The notes beneath the pieces are model-generated. The model made no database searches. It saw only the letters and a program-made list of their open reading frames with translations, and was not told the DNA's origin. From contig CAMNSA010000001.1 in the NCBI GenBank assembly GCA_946554335.1, forward strand, positions 62,001-126,000: a stretch of 64,000 bases of DNA. Direction: 5' to 3'. Both the position numbers and the translations under genes were made by a program. Source of the DNA: an uncultured Neglectibacter sp. GTDB lineage: Bacteria > Bacillota > Clostridia > Oscillospirales > Acutalibacteraceae. Below are positions 52,425-60,839 of the stretch, piece by piece. Every line of letters starts with the position of its first letter. Within the stretch, counting starts at the first letter, position 1.

Positions 52425-52621
52425 GTTCCATTCCCTTCCCCTTCTGGAAACAAGGGGAGCAAGGGACAAGGGCACGCCCCCTCAGGCGGTATGCGCCAGC
52501 GTCTCACCTGCCGGTTCGGTCAGCGCTAGACGGTCGCCACCGGCGACCAGCGCCCCAACGGGAGAGACAAGGAAGGGTATGCCTTTTCCCTTGCCCTTCT
52601 CTAACGACTAATATCTAAAGT
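52425..52621. repeat. dispersed intergenic repeats and hairpin modules
   Basis: CCTCAGGCGGTATGCGCCAG hairpin, a TCTCACCTGCCGGTTCGGTCAG segment with GGTCGCC-ACC-GGCGACC (same design as at 26488), and the tag CTAATATCTAAAGTCTAAC ending at the XRE gene stop. No gene seen. Confidence 0.7.
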
Positions 52622-53014
52622 CTAACAACTACCGGACGGGGAGCTGAGGGAAAGGTCAGAATCCGGCAGGAGGGCGGAAGGGGGGATGTCTGTTGTGCGC
52701 AAAAGCGCGATGAGGAGTTTTTCTTCCGGCGTGAGTTGTTCCACGCGTGTGGGGGGATCTGTTTTTTTAAGGCGTTTGCGTTCAGCTCCGGCTGCGGGAA
52801 GGGCATAAGGGTCAAAAAATTGCGAGAGAGGGAGACGGTAGAGGGCCGCCAGCTTTTTCAGGACGGGAAGCTCCGGGAGGGAGAGGCCGTATTCGTAATT
52901 GGTATAGGCAGTGCGGGAGATCCCCAAAGCCTGTGCCACGATGCTTTGGGTAAATCCGGAGGCCTTCCGGAAGCTCTTTATGGCAAGGCGCAGGAATTCG
53001 CAGTAGTCGATCAT
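52622..53014 (-). CDS. XRE family transcriptional regulator
   Basis: 130 residues. N-terminal HTH: FRKASGFTQSIVAQALGISRTAYTNYEYGLSLPELPVLKKLAALY. The C-terminal half is basic then Pro/Ser-rich and unrecognised. An AAGGAGG site precedes the ATG. It diverges from a second XRE gene at 53231. The final codons read into the AT-rich repeat tag region. Possibly a phage- or element-type repressor pair for the locus to the right; that is inference. Confidence 0.85.
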   Translation of the reverse strand: MIDYCEFLRLAIKSFRKASGFTQSIVAQALGISRTAYTNYEYGLSLPELPVLKKLAALYRLPLSQFFDPYALPAAGAERKRLKKTDPPTRVEQLTPEEKLLIALLRTTDIPPSALLPDSDLSLSSPSGSC

Positions 53015-53166
53015 AGAGATACCTCCTTTTTGGGTTTTCTGAAAAAGTGGGTAAAAATAGAAGAGGGAAAAGAAATCGGCTTCTGGGTTCCCATTTTCCG
53101 GGAACCATTTTCTCTATTATATCCTATTATCAAGGTTAAAATCTATAATAATATCCTGAAACGAGT

Positions 53167-53195
53167 TTGATAGGATGGGGTATTCTCGGTAGAAT
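53167..53195 (+). promoter_or_regulatory. promoter of the second XRE gene
   Basis: TTGATA (53167-53172), 17-base spacer, TAGAAT (53190-53195), 35 bases before the GTG start. Confidence 0.65.
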
Positions 53196-53230
53196 AAAGT
53201 CAACTAGTTTAGACAGGCGGTGTTTTTAGG

Positions 53231-53542
53231 GTGAAAAACCTTAAGCTGCTCCGCGAGGAGGCAGGGAGATCTCAAATGAGAGTGGCCTTGGATCTGGGCA
53301 TGCCCCAGTCCACTTACCAACAGTATGAGGCGGGAATTCATGAAGCGGGATATGATGTGCTGTGCCAGATGGCGGATTATTTCCATGTTTCCGTGGATTT
53401 CCTGTTAGGGCATACAGAGATCCGGACGCCGGTAGAGGACGCGGATTTGAAGGTGGCATTGAGGATCCGCCAGCTGGGAAACCCGAATTTGACGGAAAAG
53501 GCCTTGGGATTGCTGGAGGAGATCGAAGGGATGATAAAATAA
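53231..53542 (+). CDS. XRE family transcriptional regulator
   Basis: 103 residues from a GTG at 53231. HTH: MKNLKLLREEAGRSQMRVALDLGMPQSTYQQYEAGIHEAGYDVLCQMADYF, then the VSVDFLLGHT signature typical of phage-repressor-like XRE proteins. The short C-terminal helix probably dimerises. Divergent from 52622-53014. Confidence 0.88.
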   Translation: MKNLKLLREEAGRSQMRVALDLGMPQSTYQQYEAGIHEAGYDVLCQMADYFHVSVDFLLGHTEIRTPVEDADLKVALRIRQLGNPNLTEKALGLLEEIEGMIK

Positions 53543-53564
53543 CTGCAAAGGAGCCAGGGGCTTT

Positions 53565-53835
53565 TCTAAACTACCAATATCTAAAATCTAACGACTACTC
53601 CGAGGGAGAGCCAAGGGAACACGACCCCTCAGTCAGCTTCGCTGACAGCGTCTCCGTTGCCATTTCGGCTGCTGTGCCCCGGTGGGGCACGCCCAGCAAC
53701 GACCGGAGCGGCGGCAGAGAGAACTGTCACGGCGTAAGCCGTGACTGAGAGATTGTGGACTCGGAAGCTGCTTTTTCAACCCCTCCGTCAAAATCTTCGA
53801 TTTTGCCACCTCCCCTTACTCAGGGGAGGCAAGGG
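53565..53835. repeat. dispersed intergenic repeats
   Basis: AT-rich tag CCAATATCTAAAATCTAAC (about 53574-53592), CTCAGTCAGC-TTCG-CTGACAG hairpin, GTGCCCC-GGT-GGGGCAC palindrome with CCCAGCAACGACCGGAG, GTCACGGC-GTAA-GCCGTGAC hairpin, and GTCAAAATC-TTCG-ATTTTGCC with flanking CCCCTCCG. No gene seen between 53543 and 53975. Confidence 0.7.
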
Positions 53836-53887
53836 GAAAAGAAAAAGCCGGAAATGAAAAAGATGTTATAGAATGTTACATTCAAAG

Positions 53888-53955
53888 TGTGGTATAGTAT
53901 ATCCTGGAAAGAATAGGAAGAAGCCGCGGGAAAAGTTTCCGGCGGCTTTTTTATG
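53888..53955 (+). promoter_or_regulatory. possible extended -10 promoter and leader hairpin of the portal-like gene
   Basis: TGTGGTATAGT (about 53888-53898) could be an extended -10. AAGCCGC-GGGAAA and TTTCC-GGCGGCTT (53921-53948) form a terminator-like hairpin ending in TTTTTTATGCCC. The hairpin sits 24 bases before the portal-like ATG, so it either ends an upstream transcript or attenuates this one. Confidence 0.5.
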
Positions 53956-53975
53956 CCCTGAACAGGAAAGAGAGG

Positions 53976-56084
53976 ATGGAAAAAATGAATCAATACAGGC
54001 TTAAGCTTTGGCAGGAACGGCTTTCCAAGAATATGGCGGCCTACGAGGGGGAGCTTGCCCGGATGGACCGCAGAGAGGAAATCTACAGGGGCAGTGCGGC
54101 CCTTGAGAGCATGACTCCGGGCGACCGGAAGCGGAGGACTTCACATGTGAGAAATCTCAGCTCGGAGCTGATCGAGGCGCAGGTGGATTCCGGGATCCCG
54201 AAGCCGAAGGTGACGGCTAAACGGCCCCAGGACGAGGGGAAGGCGAGGATCATTGAGGACATGCTGCGAAACGAGCTGGACAGGCTTCCCTTTGAACAGC
54301 TCAACGACATGATGGAGCGCACCGTACCGATCCAGGGCGGCGCGCTTTTTTTGGTGGAATGGGACAGCAGAAAATCCACTCACACCACCTCAGGAGAGCT
54401 GGCGGTCTCCCTTTTGCACCCAAAGGAGGTAATCCCCCAGGATGGGGTATACACGGGAATTGAGGACATGGATTATCTGATTTTAAGGATCCCGCAGACA
54501 AAGGAGGGGATTCGCAGAAGGTACGGGGTGGATGTGTCACAGGAGAATGAGGCGGACCCGGAGGTCAAAGCGTTCGGGGATGACAGCGCGGAGGATCTGG
54601 TGACGCAGTATACGGCCTACTACCGGAATGACAACGGCGGGATCGGACGCTATTCCTGGGTCAACGACGTGGAGCTGGAGGACCTTGAGGACTATCAGGC
54701 CAGGAGGCTGGAGCGCTGCAAAGCGTGCGGGGAACTGAAGCCTCCTTTGGGAGAGGTCTGCCCGAAATGCGGAGGAAAGACCTTTGAAAGCCGGGAGGAG
54801 GAATATGAGGAGGTCCTTTTCCCCATCTTCCGAAGCGACGGCACTGCCATAGAGCCCATGCCGAAGATGGATTTGGAGCTTTCTGCGCCGGAAGCAGAAG
54901 GACTATTAGGGGAAGAGGAAGGGGAAATGCCAGTGCCTCCTGAGGATCCGGAGGCTTTTCCCATGAGGGAGCTTTCCGCGCGGGCAACAAAAGCGGAGTT
55001 CCCCGGAGAAGAAGACTTTTCCGGCATTCCGTCGGGCCTTCCGCAAATGGGACAGATCCCTTATTATAAGCCGGAGGTCTTTCCGGTGATCTTACAAAAA
55101 AACGTCTCTCTCTACGGAAAGTTTCTGGGGGACTCGGATATCGACAAGATCTCTGACCAGCAGAACACAGCAAACCGGATCGAGGCGAAAATTATCGATA
55201 AGATCTTAAAGTCCGGAAGCTATCTGGTACTGCCTGACAACGCGGATATCCGGGCAGACGGAGAGGATATGAAGGTGATCCGCCCGGGAGATCCGGCGGC
55301 GGCACAGATGATCGGCGTGAAGGACATGGAGGGGAATATCAGCCAGGATATGGGGTATCTCGCCCAGGTATACGAGGAGGCAAGGCAGACCATCGGCGTG
55401 ACGGACTCGTTTCAGGGAAGAAGGGATACCACGGCGACCTCCGGCAGGGCAAAGGAGTTTTCCGCCGCTCAGGCGGCCGGGCGGCTTGAGAGCAAGCGGG
55501 TGATGAAGGACGCTGCGTATGCCGCCCTGTTTGAGGTGATGTTCAAGTTCAAGCTGGCTTACGCAGATGAGGCAAGGCCGGTGGCCAGCAGGGACTTGGA
55601 GGGGAATACGATCTATGAGGAATTTAACCGCTACGATTTTCTGGAGCAGGACGAGGCGGGGGAATGGTATTGGAACGATCAGTTCCTCTTTTCCTGCGAT
55701 GTGACGGCACCCTTAGCCAGCAACCGGGACGCCATGTGGCAGGAAACCCGGCAGAATCTGCAAAGCGGCGCCTTTGGAGACCCCACCGATCCGGAAACGC
55801 TGATCCTTTTCTGGACGAAGATGGAAATGCTGCATTATCCGGGAGCAGGGGAAACCAAGCGGTTTTTGGAGGAGAAGCTTCAAAAGCAGCGGGAGGCGGA
55901 ACAGCAGGCGCAAATGGCGCAGATGGCAGGCGCTCAACAAGGGATGAATCCGGATATGGGGCAGCAGCTTCCCGTGGGGATGGACCCGGGAGGAGTGCCG
56001 GGGGCGCAGGCGCTGACGGAAGCAGGAGGAATGGAAGGAGCCGGAATGCTTCCGGGAGCTCCTGGGATGACGCCGGGAATGTAA
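53976..56084 (+). CDS. phage portal-like protein with zinc-ribbon insertion
   Basis: 702 residues. The N-terminal helix-rich region, the phrase IPIQGGALFLVEWD-like (VPIQGGALFLVEWD), HPKEVIPQDG and the C-terminal half (YLAQVYEEARQTIGVTDSFQGRRDTTATSGRAKEF) are those of portal/head-tail-connector proteins of tailed phages. A CxxC...CxxC ribbon (C248, C251, C262, C265) is inserted before an acidic loop. The tail (about 645-702) is Gln/Met/Gly/Pro-rich. No terminase is upstream, and the next gene is a toxin rather than a head protein. It could be a domesticated portal or a phage remnant. Confidence 0.78.
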   Translation: MEKMNQYRLKLWQERLSKNMAAYEGELARMDRREEIYRGSAALESMTPGDRKRRTSHVRNLSSELIEAQVDSGIPKPKVTAKRPQDEGKARIIEDMLRNELDRLPFEQLNDMMERTVPIQGGALFLVEWDSRKSTHTTSGELAVSLLHPKEVIPQDGVYTGIEDMDYLILRIPQTKEGIRRRYGVDVSQENEADPEVKAFGDDSAEDLVTQYTAYYRNDNGGIGRYSWVNDVELEDLEDYQARRLERCKACGELKPPLGEVCPKCGGKTFESREEEYEEVLFPIFRSDGTAIEPMPKMDLELSAPEAEGLLGEEEGEMPVPPEDPEAFPMRELSARATKAEFPGEEDFSGIPSGLPQMGQIPYYKPEVFPVILQKNVSLYGKFLGDSDIDKISDQQNTANRIEAKIIDKILKSGSYLVLPDNADIRADGEDMKVIRPGDPAAAQMIGVKDMEGNISQDMGYLAQVYEEARQTIGVTDSFQGRRDTTATSGRAKEFSAAQAAGRLESKRVMKDAAYAALFEVMFKFKLAYADEARPVASRDLEGNTIYEEFNRYDFLEQDEAGEWYWNDQFLFSCDVTAPLASNRDAMWQETRQNLQSGAFGDPTDPETLILFWTKMEMLHYPGAGETKRFLEEKLQKQREAEQQAQMAQMAGAQQGMNPDMGQQLPVGMDPGGVPGAQALTEAGGMEGAGMLPGAPGMTPGM

Positions 56085-56125
56085 CGGGAAAGACGGGAAA
56101 GGAAGACACAAAAAAGAATCAGGAA

Positions 56126-56166
56126 AAGGGCTTGGCGGAGAAAATCCGCCGGGCCTTTTTCTTTTT
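56126..56166 (+). terminator. terminator-like hairpin between portal-like and toxin genes
   Basis: GGCGGA (56134-56139) and TCCGCC (56145-56150) plus flanking GGC/GCC pairs, followed by TTTTTCTTTTT. It would limit read-through from the portal gene into the toxin. Confidence 0.65.
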
Positions 56167-56203
56167 GGGGAGAAACGAGGAAAAAGATTTTAGGGGGTAA
56201 AGT

Positions 56204-59200
56204 ATGGCGCAGCAAACAGTGGGAGAAGGCGGAGGCAGCACTTATCTGAAGGATAAAGAGGAGCAGGAAAAACGGGAAAAAGAAGCGGCTCAGGCGGCGG
56301 CGAAAGCGGTGGCGATAGTAGCGAAGATCGGGGGAGAGGCGGCAAGGCCGCAGGAGGCATCTTCCCCAACTGCGGGGCCGGTGTTCTCGCCCTTCCCGGG
56401 AAACGATCTATTTGGAAACAGCAATTTCCAAACTTATTTTTCCCTGGGCCCTTCGGCCCAGAGCGGAATGTTCCAAAACGATTTTTCTCAGGGGAATTTG
56501 CTTTCAGGAGGGCTGCCGGATAGCAATTTGCAGCAGAAGAGCCAGCTGGAGGAAAGCGCGGGGGCTTTGGAAGACCAGAAGGAAGAAACGCTGCGGGGAC
56601 AGGGAAGTCATTTGAACGCCCTCGGAGCAAATATGCGTGCCAAAAACGCGGAAAAAGAAAAGGCGGAAAGTCAGTTGCAGCTTTTAAGCCAGGAAAACGA
56701 AAGGCTGGGCGAGGAAATAAATGTAGAAAGTTTCGATGAATACAGCAGGATAAAGTTCGATCAATGGTATACCAGCCGGGGAACAGAGCCTGGCGGGCCA
56801 ATTGCAAGAGGCGCGAATGTTCTGACTCCCGTGACGGAAACGGAATTTTACCGGAAGCAGGACAGGCTGGGAGAGCTGGAGGCTCAGTACCAGGAAAACG
56901 CCACAGATGAGAACTGGAAAAAAGTGGAGGAGCTTACCGCAGAGCTGGAGAGAGATTCGCAATATCTCAACGAGCTTTATGAGGAGTATCAGGAGAAAAA
57001 CAACCAGTACGGAGAGAACTATGACGAGGTCCAGAGATTGCAATGGAATGTGATCAATCTGACAGCACAATGCGAGGAAGCGGAGAAAGAATTTGAAAAT
57101 TACGCGGTTGACTATCCGACGCTGGGAATCGGGGAAGACGGCGTGGGACTGGACGCGGATACGGCGGAAAACTATAAAGAATGGCGCTGCCGAACGATGG
57201 ATCAAGGATATGAGCAGCAGTGCAACCCGTATCAGATCGATTTTGCAAACAATGAGCTGGAGCAGATGAAGGTCGAGCTTGATAAGACTGAGAAAGAGGG
57301 GGAGCGGATTCAGGAGCTGCTGGAGGAGCATGATTATGACCAGGATTACAGCGGCACCGGGTTCCAAAACGAAGAAGAGGCAGTGGAGCGGCTGCACGAC
57401 CTGCTTGCGCTTTCGGAGGAATTAAGGGCGGCAATCGACAGTGGGAAAAACGCGGAATATTACTACAACATCAAGGTACAGGTGCAGGAATATGAGGAAG
57501 CGGCAGAAAACGATCCAGACTTTTTGGAGATCGGAATGCGAAAGAGAGAGGAACTGTCAAAAAGTCGAACAGGGAGCGGATTTTCCCGTTGGGATTATAT
57601 GTCGCCCAATGAAAAGTTGGTGATTGCCTATTATGCAGTGAAGGATCCCGAAAAGGCAGAGGCATACAACGAGGTTCTGGAGGGGAAGCTGGATTATCGC
57701 AGAAAAGAAAAAAATGTGGAGAGTGTGAAGGATATTTCTGAAAGCTGTGTTCCGGCGGGGGTGCTGATCAATTTGGGCAGCTATGTCTTGTCCCCATTGG
57801 CTTACGCAGAGGTGATAAGGCAGGGAATCGAAAACAAGATCACCGGAACTTATAAGCCCGTGAACCTGAATTCTGAGTTTATGTACGGACCGGCTTTTGA
57901 GACGGCTTCACGGGAGGGCATTACGGAGAGCACAGACAACCCTTTTGTAAAATGGGCGCTAAACGGAGCATTAGACCTGGCGCAAACTTCGCTATCTTCC
58001 ATGATGGGAGGAGCGGGCGTCGTGATCAACGCGACCTCAGAAGCCGGCAAAGCTGCCTACCAGGCCATAGAGAGAGGCGCCAGCCCGGAGCAGGCGGCGA
58101 CGATCGGCACGGTGAGCGGAGCGCTGGAATACGCCCTGGATAAAATTCCGATGGACGAGCTGACGAGGATATCCCGGGGAAGAAAAAACGCCGGAGGCAT
58201 TGTCAAGGATATCCTGAAGGAAGCCGGAATGGGCGGCGTGGAGGGAACAGCAGGAGAGTTTGGGAAAACCTTACTGGACAATCTGGTGATGGGCGACCTC
58301 TCTGAAATGAGCCTGTACGCAAAGAGCCTGGAGGAACAGGGCATGAGCCGGGAGGAAGCAGAGCGCGAGGCAAAAATCAAGTTTTTTGTGCGTGACCCGA
58401 TACAGGCGGGAATCGAAAACAGTCTGGACCGTGCGGGATCGGCGATAGCCGGAAAGTTCCAAGAGGCTATCGGAAATCAGGCTCACAGGTTTCAGGAGGA
58501 TGTAAGAGGAGCGGATGATTTACAGAGACAGAGGCTCTTTGACGAAACGGAAGGGACAAAACGGACTGTTTCAGAGGATCAAAATCATGGGACGGACGGA
58601 TCAGAGGCATTGCAGGCCAGAGCGCTTCCTAAGGGTGAAGGGCAGACTGATTCAGAGGGTAATCTTCGCAGAGCAGACGGATTGGAAGCTTCGGAAGTCA
58701 GGAGGACGCTGCCAGACGATGAAGGACAAGCTGTCTTAAAAGGTAAAATGCGTACAGACCCGTTGGAAACAGCAGAGACAGGGCGACTTTTCGATGGAGG
58801 AATTGACGCCGCAGAGGACGGGAGATTTTTTGTTGCAGACGGCGATACGGCAGAAGGGCGCCGAAGGATTCTTCCGGCTAATGAGGCAGAGAGCGGGGAA
58901 CCGGGGCGGAATGTGCCGGAGGGAGGGAGATATGAAGATATCTCTCAAAGCGCATTGGACATCTTGAAGGAAAGGGGCGTAAAGGAAGCCCTTGAAAAGG
59001 CCGCTAAAGAACAACTGGAAGAAGTGGGGCTGTGGGAAGACCTGAAAAGGGGAGAGCTGAAAAGCAGCGGCGGGACCTTGACCGCAGAAGAAGTGGAGAG
59101 CAGGCTGGCGGGAGAGTATGCAGGAAAGGAGTTCTTCCAGAGCGAACGGGGAATTCAGCGGCTCACAAAGCAGGACCCGGAGCTTGCGGTGGAGATCGAA

Positions 59201-59989
59201 AACGCTTTTCTTGAAATGGCGGAAAGGACCCAGGACCCGGGACAGCGGACAGAGCTTCTGAAGACCGCAGGAAAATACGACCGGGCGATGGGGGAGGTTT
59301 CCGGGAAACTGGGAACTGAATACAGTACCGAAAGCGGCAGAGCAGGGGAAGACCTTCGACAGGAAAAAGGAGAACTGGAACTTTTACCGGAGGAGGGAAC
59401 CAGCCTTGGAGAGAAGACAACAAATGCTTCCACAGATGATGTGAAAAATATTGACAATTTGAAGCCGGTGGAGTATTATCAAAATCAAGAAAATGACTTT
59501 GATAATGTTACGGATAGTTTGGATGAAAAGGAACAACTGAAGAAAAGGAGGGGAGAACAATTAGAGAGAAATAAGGAGCAGGGAAGTACATATGCTCGTA
59601 AGGAATTTTCAGAATGTAAGAGGTCCATGGGTGACTTAGTGGATGAAATTACGATAGTGACTACCAGAGGAACCAGATTCAGAGCTGACGCAATGGGAAC
59701 TAATCCAACAACCGGAGAAATAGTCATTTTAGAGTTTAAATCATCACAGACAGCACGGCTAACTAAAAACCAAAAAATTGGGTTTAAAGAACTGTATGAA
59801 TCAGGTGGGAAAATCGTAGGGAAGGGAAAGGGAAAATTTCATGGAGGCATGGAAATCCCTTCTGGTACGGAAGTCAAAATTCGGAAACCTAAAGAAGGAG
59901 AAAATTATGTCAACAATATTGGACGAAGACAAGCTGGATGGGATAGGGATCGAAAATGGAACCGGGAGACTGATGCTTCTCTTGTTTGA
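56204..59989 (+). CDS. large polymorphic toxin with C-terminal PD-(D/E)xK-type nuclease
   Basis: 1261 residues. Residues about 1-130 are low-complexity; about 130-410 are acidic coiled coil. About 500-760 is a helical, small-residue-rich region (AGVVINATSEAGKAAYQAIE, GTVSGALEYALDKIP) like large phage internal or head proteins. About 770-930 is a linker of degenerate ~20-residue repeats. 929-1091 is a pre-toxin segment repeated twice more downstream, ending in NIDNLKPVEY. The C-terminal domain has D1162 (RADAMG) and E1177-x-K1179 (EFKSS), a PD-(D/E)xK-like set, then GGKIVGKGKGKFHGGMEIPSG. No signal peptide, Rhs, LXG or haemagglutinin motifs. The last ~28 residues read through the immunity gene start. 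Confidence 0.82.
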   Translation: MAQQTVGEGGGSTYLKDKEEQEKREKEAAQAAAKAVAIVAKIGGEAARPQEASSPTAGPVFSPFPGNDLFGNSNFQTYFSLGPSAQSGMFQNDFSQGNLLSGGLPDSNLQQKSQLEESAGALEDQKEETLRGQGSHLNALGANMRAKNAEKEKAESQLQLLSQENERLGEEINVESFDEYSRIKFDQWYTSRGTEPGGPIARGANVLTPVTETEFYRKQDRLGELEAQYQENATDENWKKVEELTAELERDSQYLNELYEEYQEKNNQYGENYDEVQRLQWNVINLTAQCEEAEKEFENYAVDYPTLGIGEDGVGLDADTAENYKEWRCRTMDQGYEQQCNPYQIDFANNELEQMKVELDKTEKEGERIQELLEEHDYDQDYSGTGFQNEEEAVERLHDLLALSEELRAAIDSGKNAEYYYNIKVQVQEYEEAAENDPDFLEIGMRKREELSKSRTGSGFSRWDYMSPNEKLVIAYYAVKDPEKAEAYNEVLEGKLDYRRKEKNVESVKDISESCVPAGVLINLGSYVLSPLAYAEVIRQGIENKITGTYKPVNLNSEFMYGPAFETASREGITESTDNPFVKWALNGALDLAQTSLSSMMGGAGVVINATSEAGKAAYQAIERGASPEQAATIGTVSGALEYALDKIPMDELTRISRGRKNAGGIVKDILKEAGMGGVEGTAGEFGKTLLDNLVMGDLSEMSLYAKSLEEQGMSREEAEREAKIKFFVRDPIQAGIENSLDRAGSAIAGKFQEAIGNQAHRFQEDVRGADDLQRQRLFDETEGTKRTVSEDQNHGTDGSEALQARALPKGEGQTDSEGNLRRADGLEASEVRRTLPDDEGQAVLKGKMRTDPLETAETGRLFDGGIDAAEDGRFFVADGDTAEGRRRILPANEAESGEPGRNVPEGGRYEDISQSALDILKERGVKEALEKAAKEQLEEVGLWEDLKRGELKSSGGTLTAEEVESRLAGEYAGKEFFQSERGIQRLTKQDPELAVEIENAFLEMAERTQDPGQRTELLKTAGKYDRAMGEVSGKLGTEYSTESGRAGEDLRQEKGELELLPEEGTSLGEKTTNASTDDVKNIDNLKPVEYYQNQENDFDNVTDSLDEKEQLKKRRGEQLERNKEQGSTYARKEFSECKRSMGDLVDEITIVTTRGTRFRADAMGTNPTTGEIVILEFKSSQTARLTKNQKIGFKELYESGGKIVGKGKGKFHGGMEIPSGTEVKIRKPKEGENYVNNIGRRQAGWDRDRKWNRETDASLV
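58988..59476 (+). repeat. 489-bp pre-toxin repeat, copy A (in the main toxin)
   Basis: Encodes from ALEKAAKEQLEE to DNLKPVEY. By eye the 3' ~370 bp are identical to copies B and C except CCGGTG/CCTGTG near the end. Copies A and B also share sequence for ~100 bp further upstream (from 58889 and 60906). Confidence 0.92.
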
Positions 59990-60323
59990 CCATTTGGACT
60001 GGAGCGGAGACGAAATAGATCAAGCAGAGTGGAAGGAGGGAGAGAAGGATAACTGGCATAAAGAAGATTGGGAAGGGGAACACCTGCTGCTTTTGCAGGA
60101 CAAGATCAACTCCTACCTCAATTACATTGAATTAGAGCAGTATAAACAGTATCTCAAGGAACGGAATATCCAGCGCGAAATTGAAGAGTTTGTCATTTAT
60201 ATCTGTTTCAAGTACGAACCGACAGCGAATTGCATGAAATTTCTGGATATTGTCGGAAAGCAAATTGAAGGGCTGAATACTGTGATAGAGTTCAAAGTTG
60301 ACAATCCTGACGATGACGAATAG
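59907..60323 (+). CDS. DUF6572-like immunity protein, cognate to the main toxin
   Basis: 138 residues from the ATG at 59907, with AAGGAG upstream. MSTILDEDKLDGIGIENG, LLFDHLDW and EHLLLLQDKINSYLNYIE are the signature of the small acidic DUF6572 family. It is very acidic, as nuclease-neutralising immunity proteins often are. The start lies inside the toxin reading frame (83-base overlap), because the toxin has lost the stop present in its paralogue. Near-identical to 63496-63912. Confidence 0.8.
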   Translation: MSTILDEDKLDGIGIENGTGRLMLLLFDHLDWSGDEIDQAEWKEGEKDNWHKEDWEGEHLLLLQDKINSYLNYIELEQYKQYLKERNIQREIEEFVIYICFKYEPTANCMKFLDIVGKQIEGLNTVIEFKVDNPDDDE

Positions 60324-60374
60324 TTTGGTGACTGCTGGCTTTTAGTTTTACAATCTGAATGGGAGTGAGCTGAT

Positions 60375-60701
60375 ATGTCAATTGCAGAAACAAATAAAAT
60401 TGATGGGATGGCCATATCGAAGGAAAATAAGCATGAGCTGATCTTGCTGATCACCGATCATTTGGATTGGGAGGATGAGACAGCCCATTTACTTATCCTG
60501 CAGGATAAGTTAAATGCTTATGCAACTTTTTTGGAGACGAAGCAGTATGAACAAGTGTACCAAGGGAAGCATTTTGATAGTTACTTGATCGAAGTCGATT
60601 TTTTATATGAGCCAACGGAGAACTGCAAAAAATTTATGGAGATAGGAGAAAAGCAGCTTGCGGGCTTGAATGTCAGGATAGAGGGAGAATATACTCCCTA
60701 A
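60375..60701 (+). CDS. second DUF6572-like immunity protein
   Basis: 108 residues: MSIAETNKIDGMAISKEN, ILLITDHLDWEDETAHLLILQDKLNAYATFLE. A diverged paralogue of the preceding immunity gene without the long acidic insertion, and probably immunity to a different toxin allele. The ribosome site is GGGAGTGAG. A copy of its upstream region recurs at the right end of the window with a 68-bp deletion that removes its start. Confidence 0.75.
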   Translation: MSIAETNKIDGMAISKENKHELILLITDHLDWEDETAHLLILQDKLNAYATFLETKQYEQVYQGKHFDSYLIEVDFLYEPTENCKKFMEIGEKQLAGLNVRIEGEYTP

Positions 60702-60760
60702 AATTGTTGTAACTAAGAAGTGCGGTAAAAGAAATACAGAAAATGATGGAAATATAACGG

Positions 60761-60836
60761 GGGCGCCGCCTTAAAGAGACGAGAATTTCTTTGAGGCGGG
60801 GCAAGAGACCTTTTTGGAGGTCTCTTTTTTTATGCC
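60761..60836 (+). promoter_or_regulatory. cassette leader with terminator, copy 1
   Basis: CCGCCTTAAAGA...TCTTTGAGGCGG hairpin (60768-60799), then AAGAGACCT-TTTTGG-AGGTCTCTT (60803-60826) followed by TTTTT and ATGCC. A strong rho-independent terminator directly before a silent toxin cassette. Nearly identical to 62475-62550. Confidence 0.85.
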
Positions 60837-60839
60837 TTT

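Noticed and set aside
59163-59457. Antisense open frames repeated at 59155, 61172 and 62738
   Set aside because: They recur only because the 489-bp pre-toxin segment is repeated; no ribosome site or protein family features.
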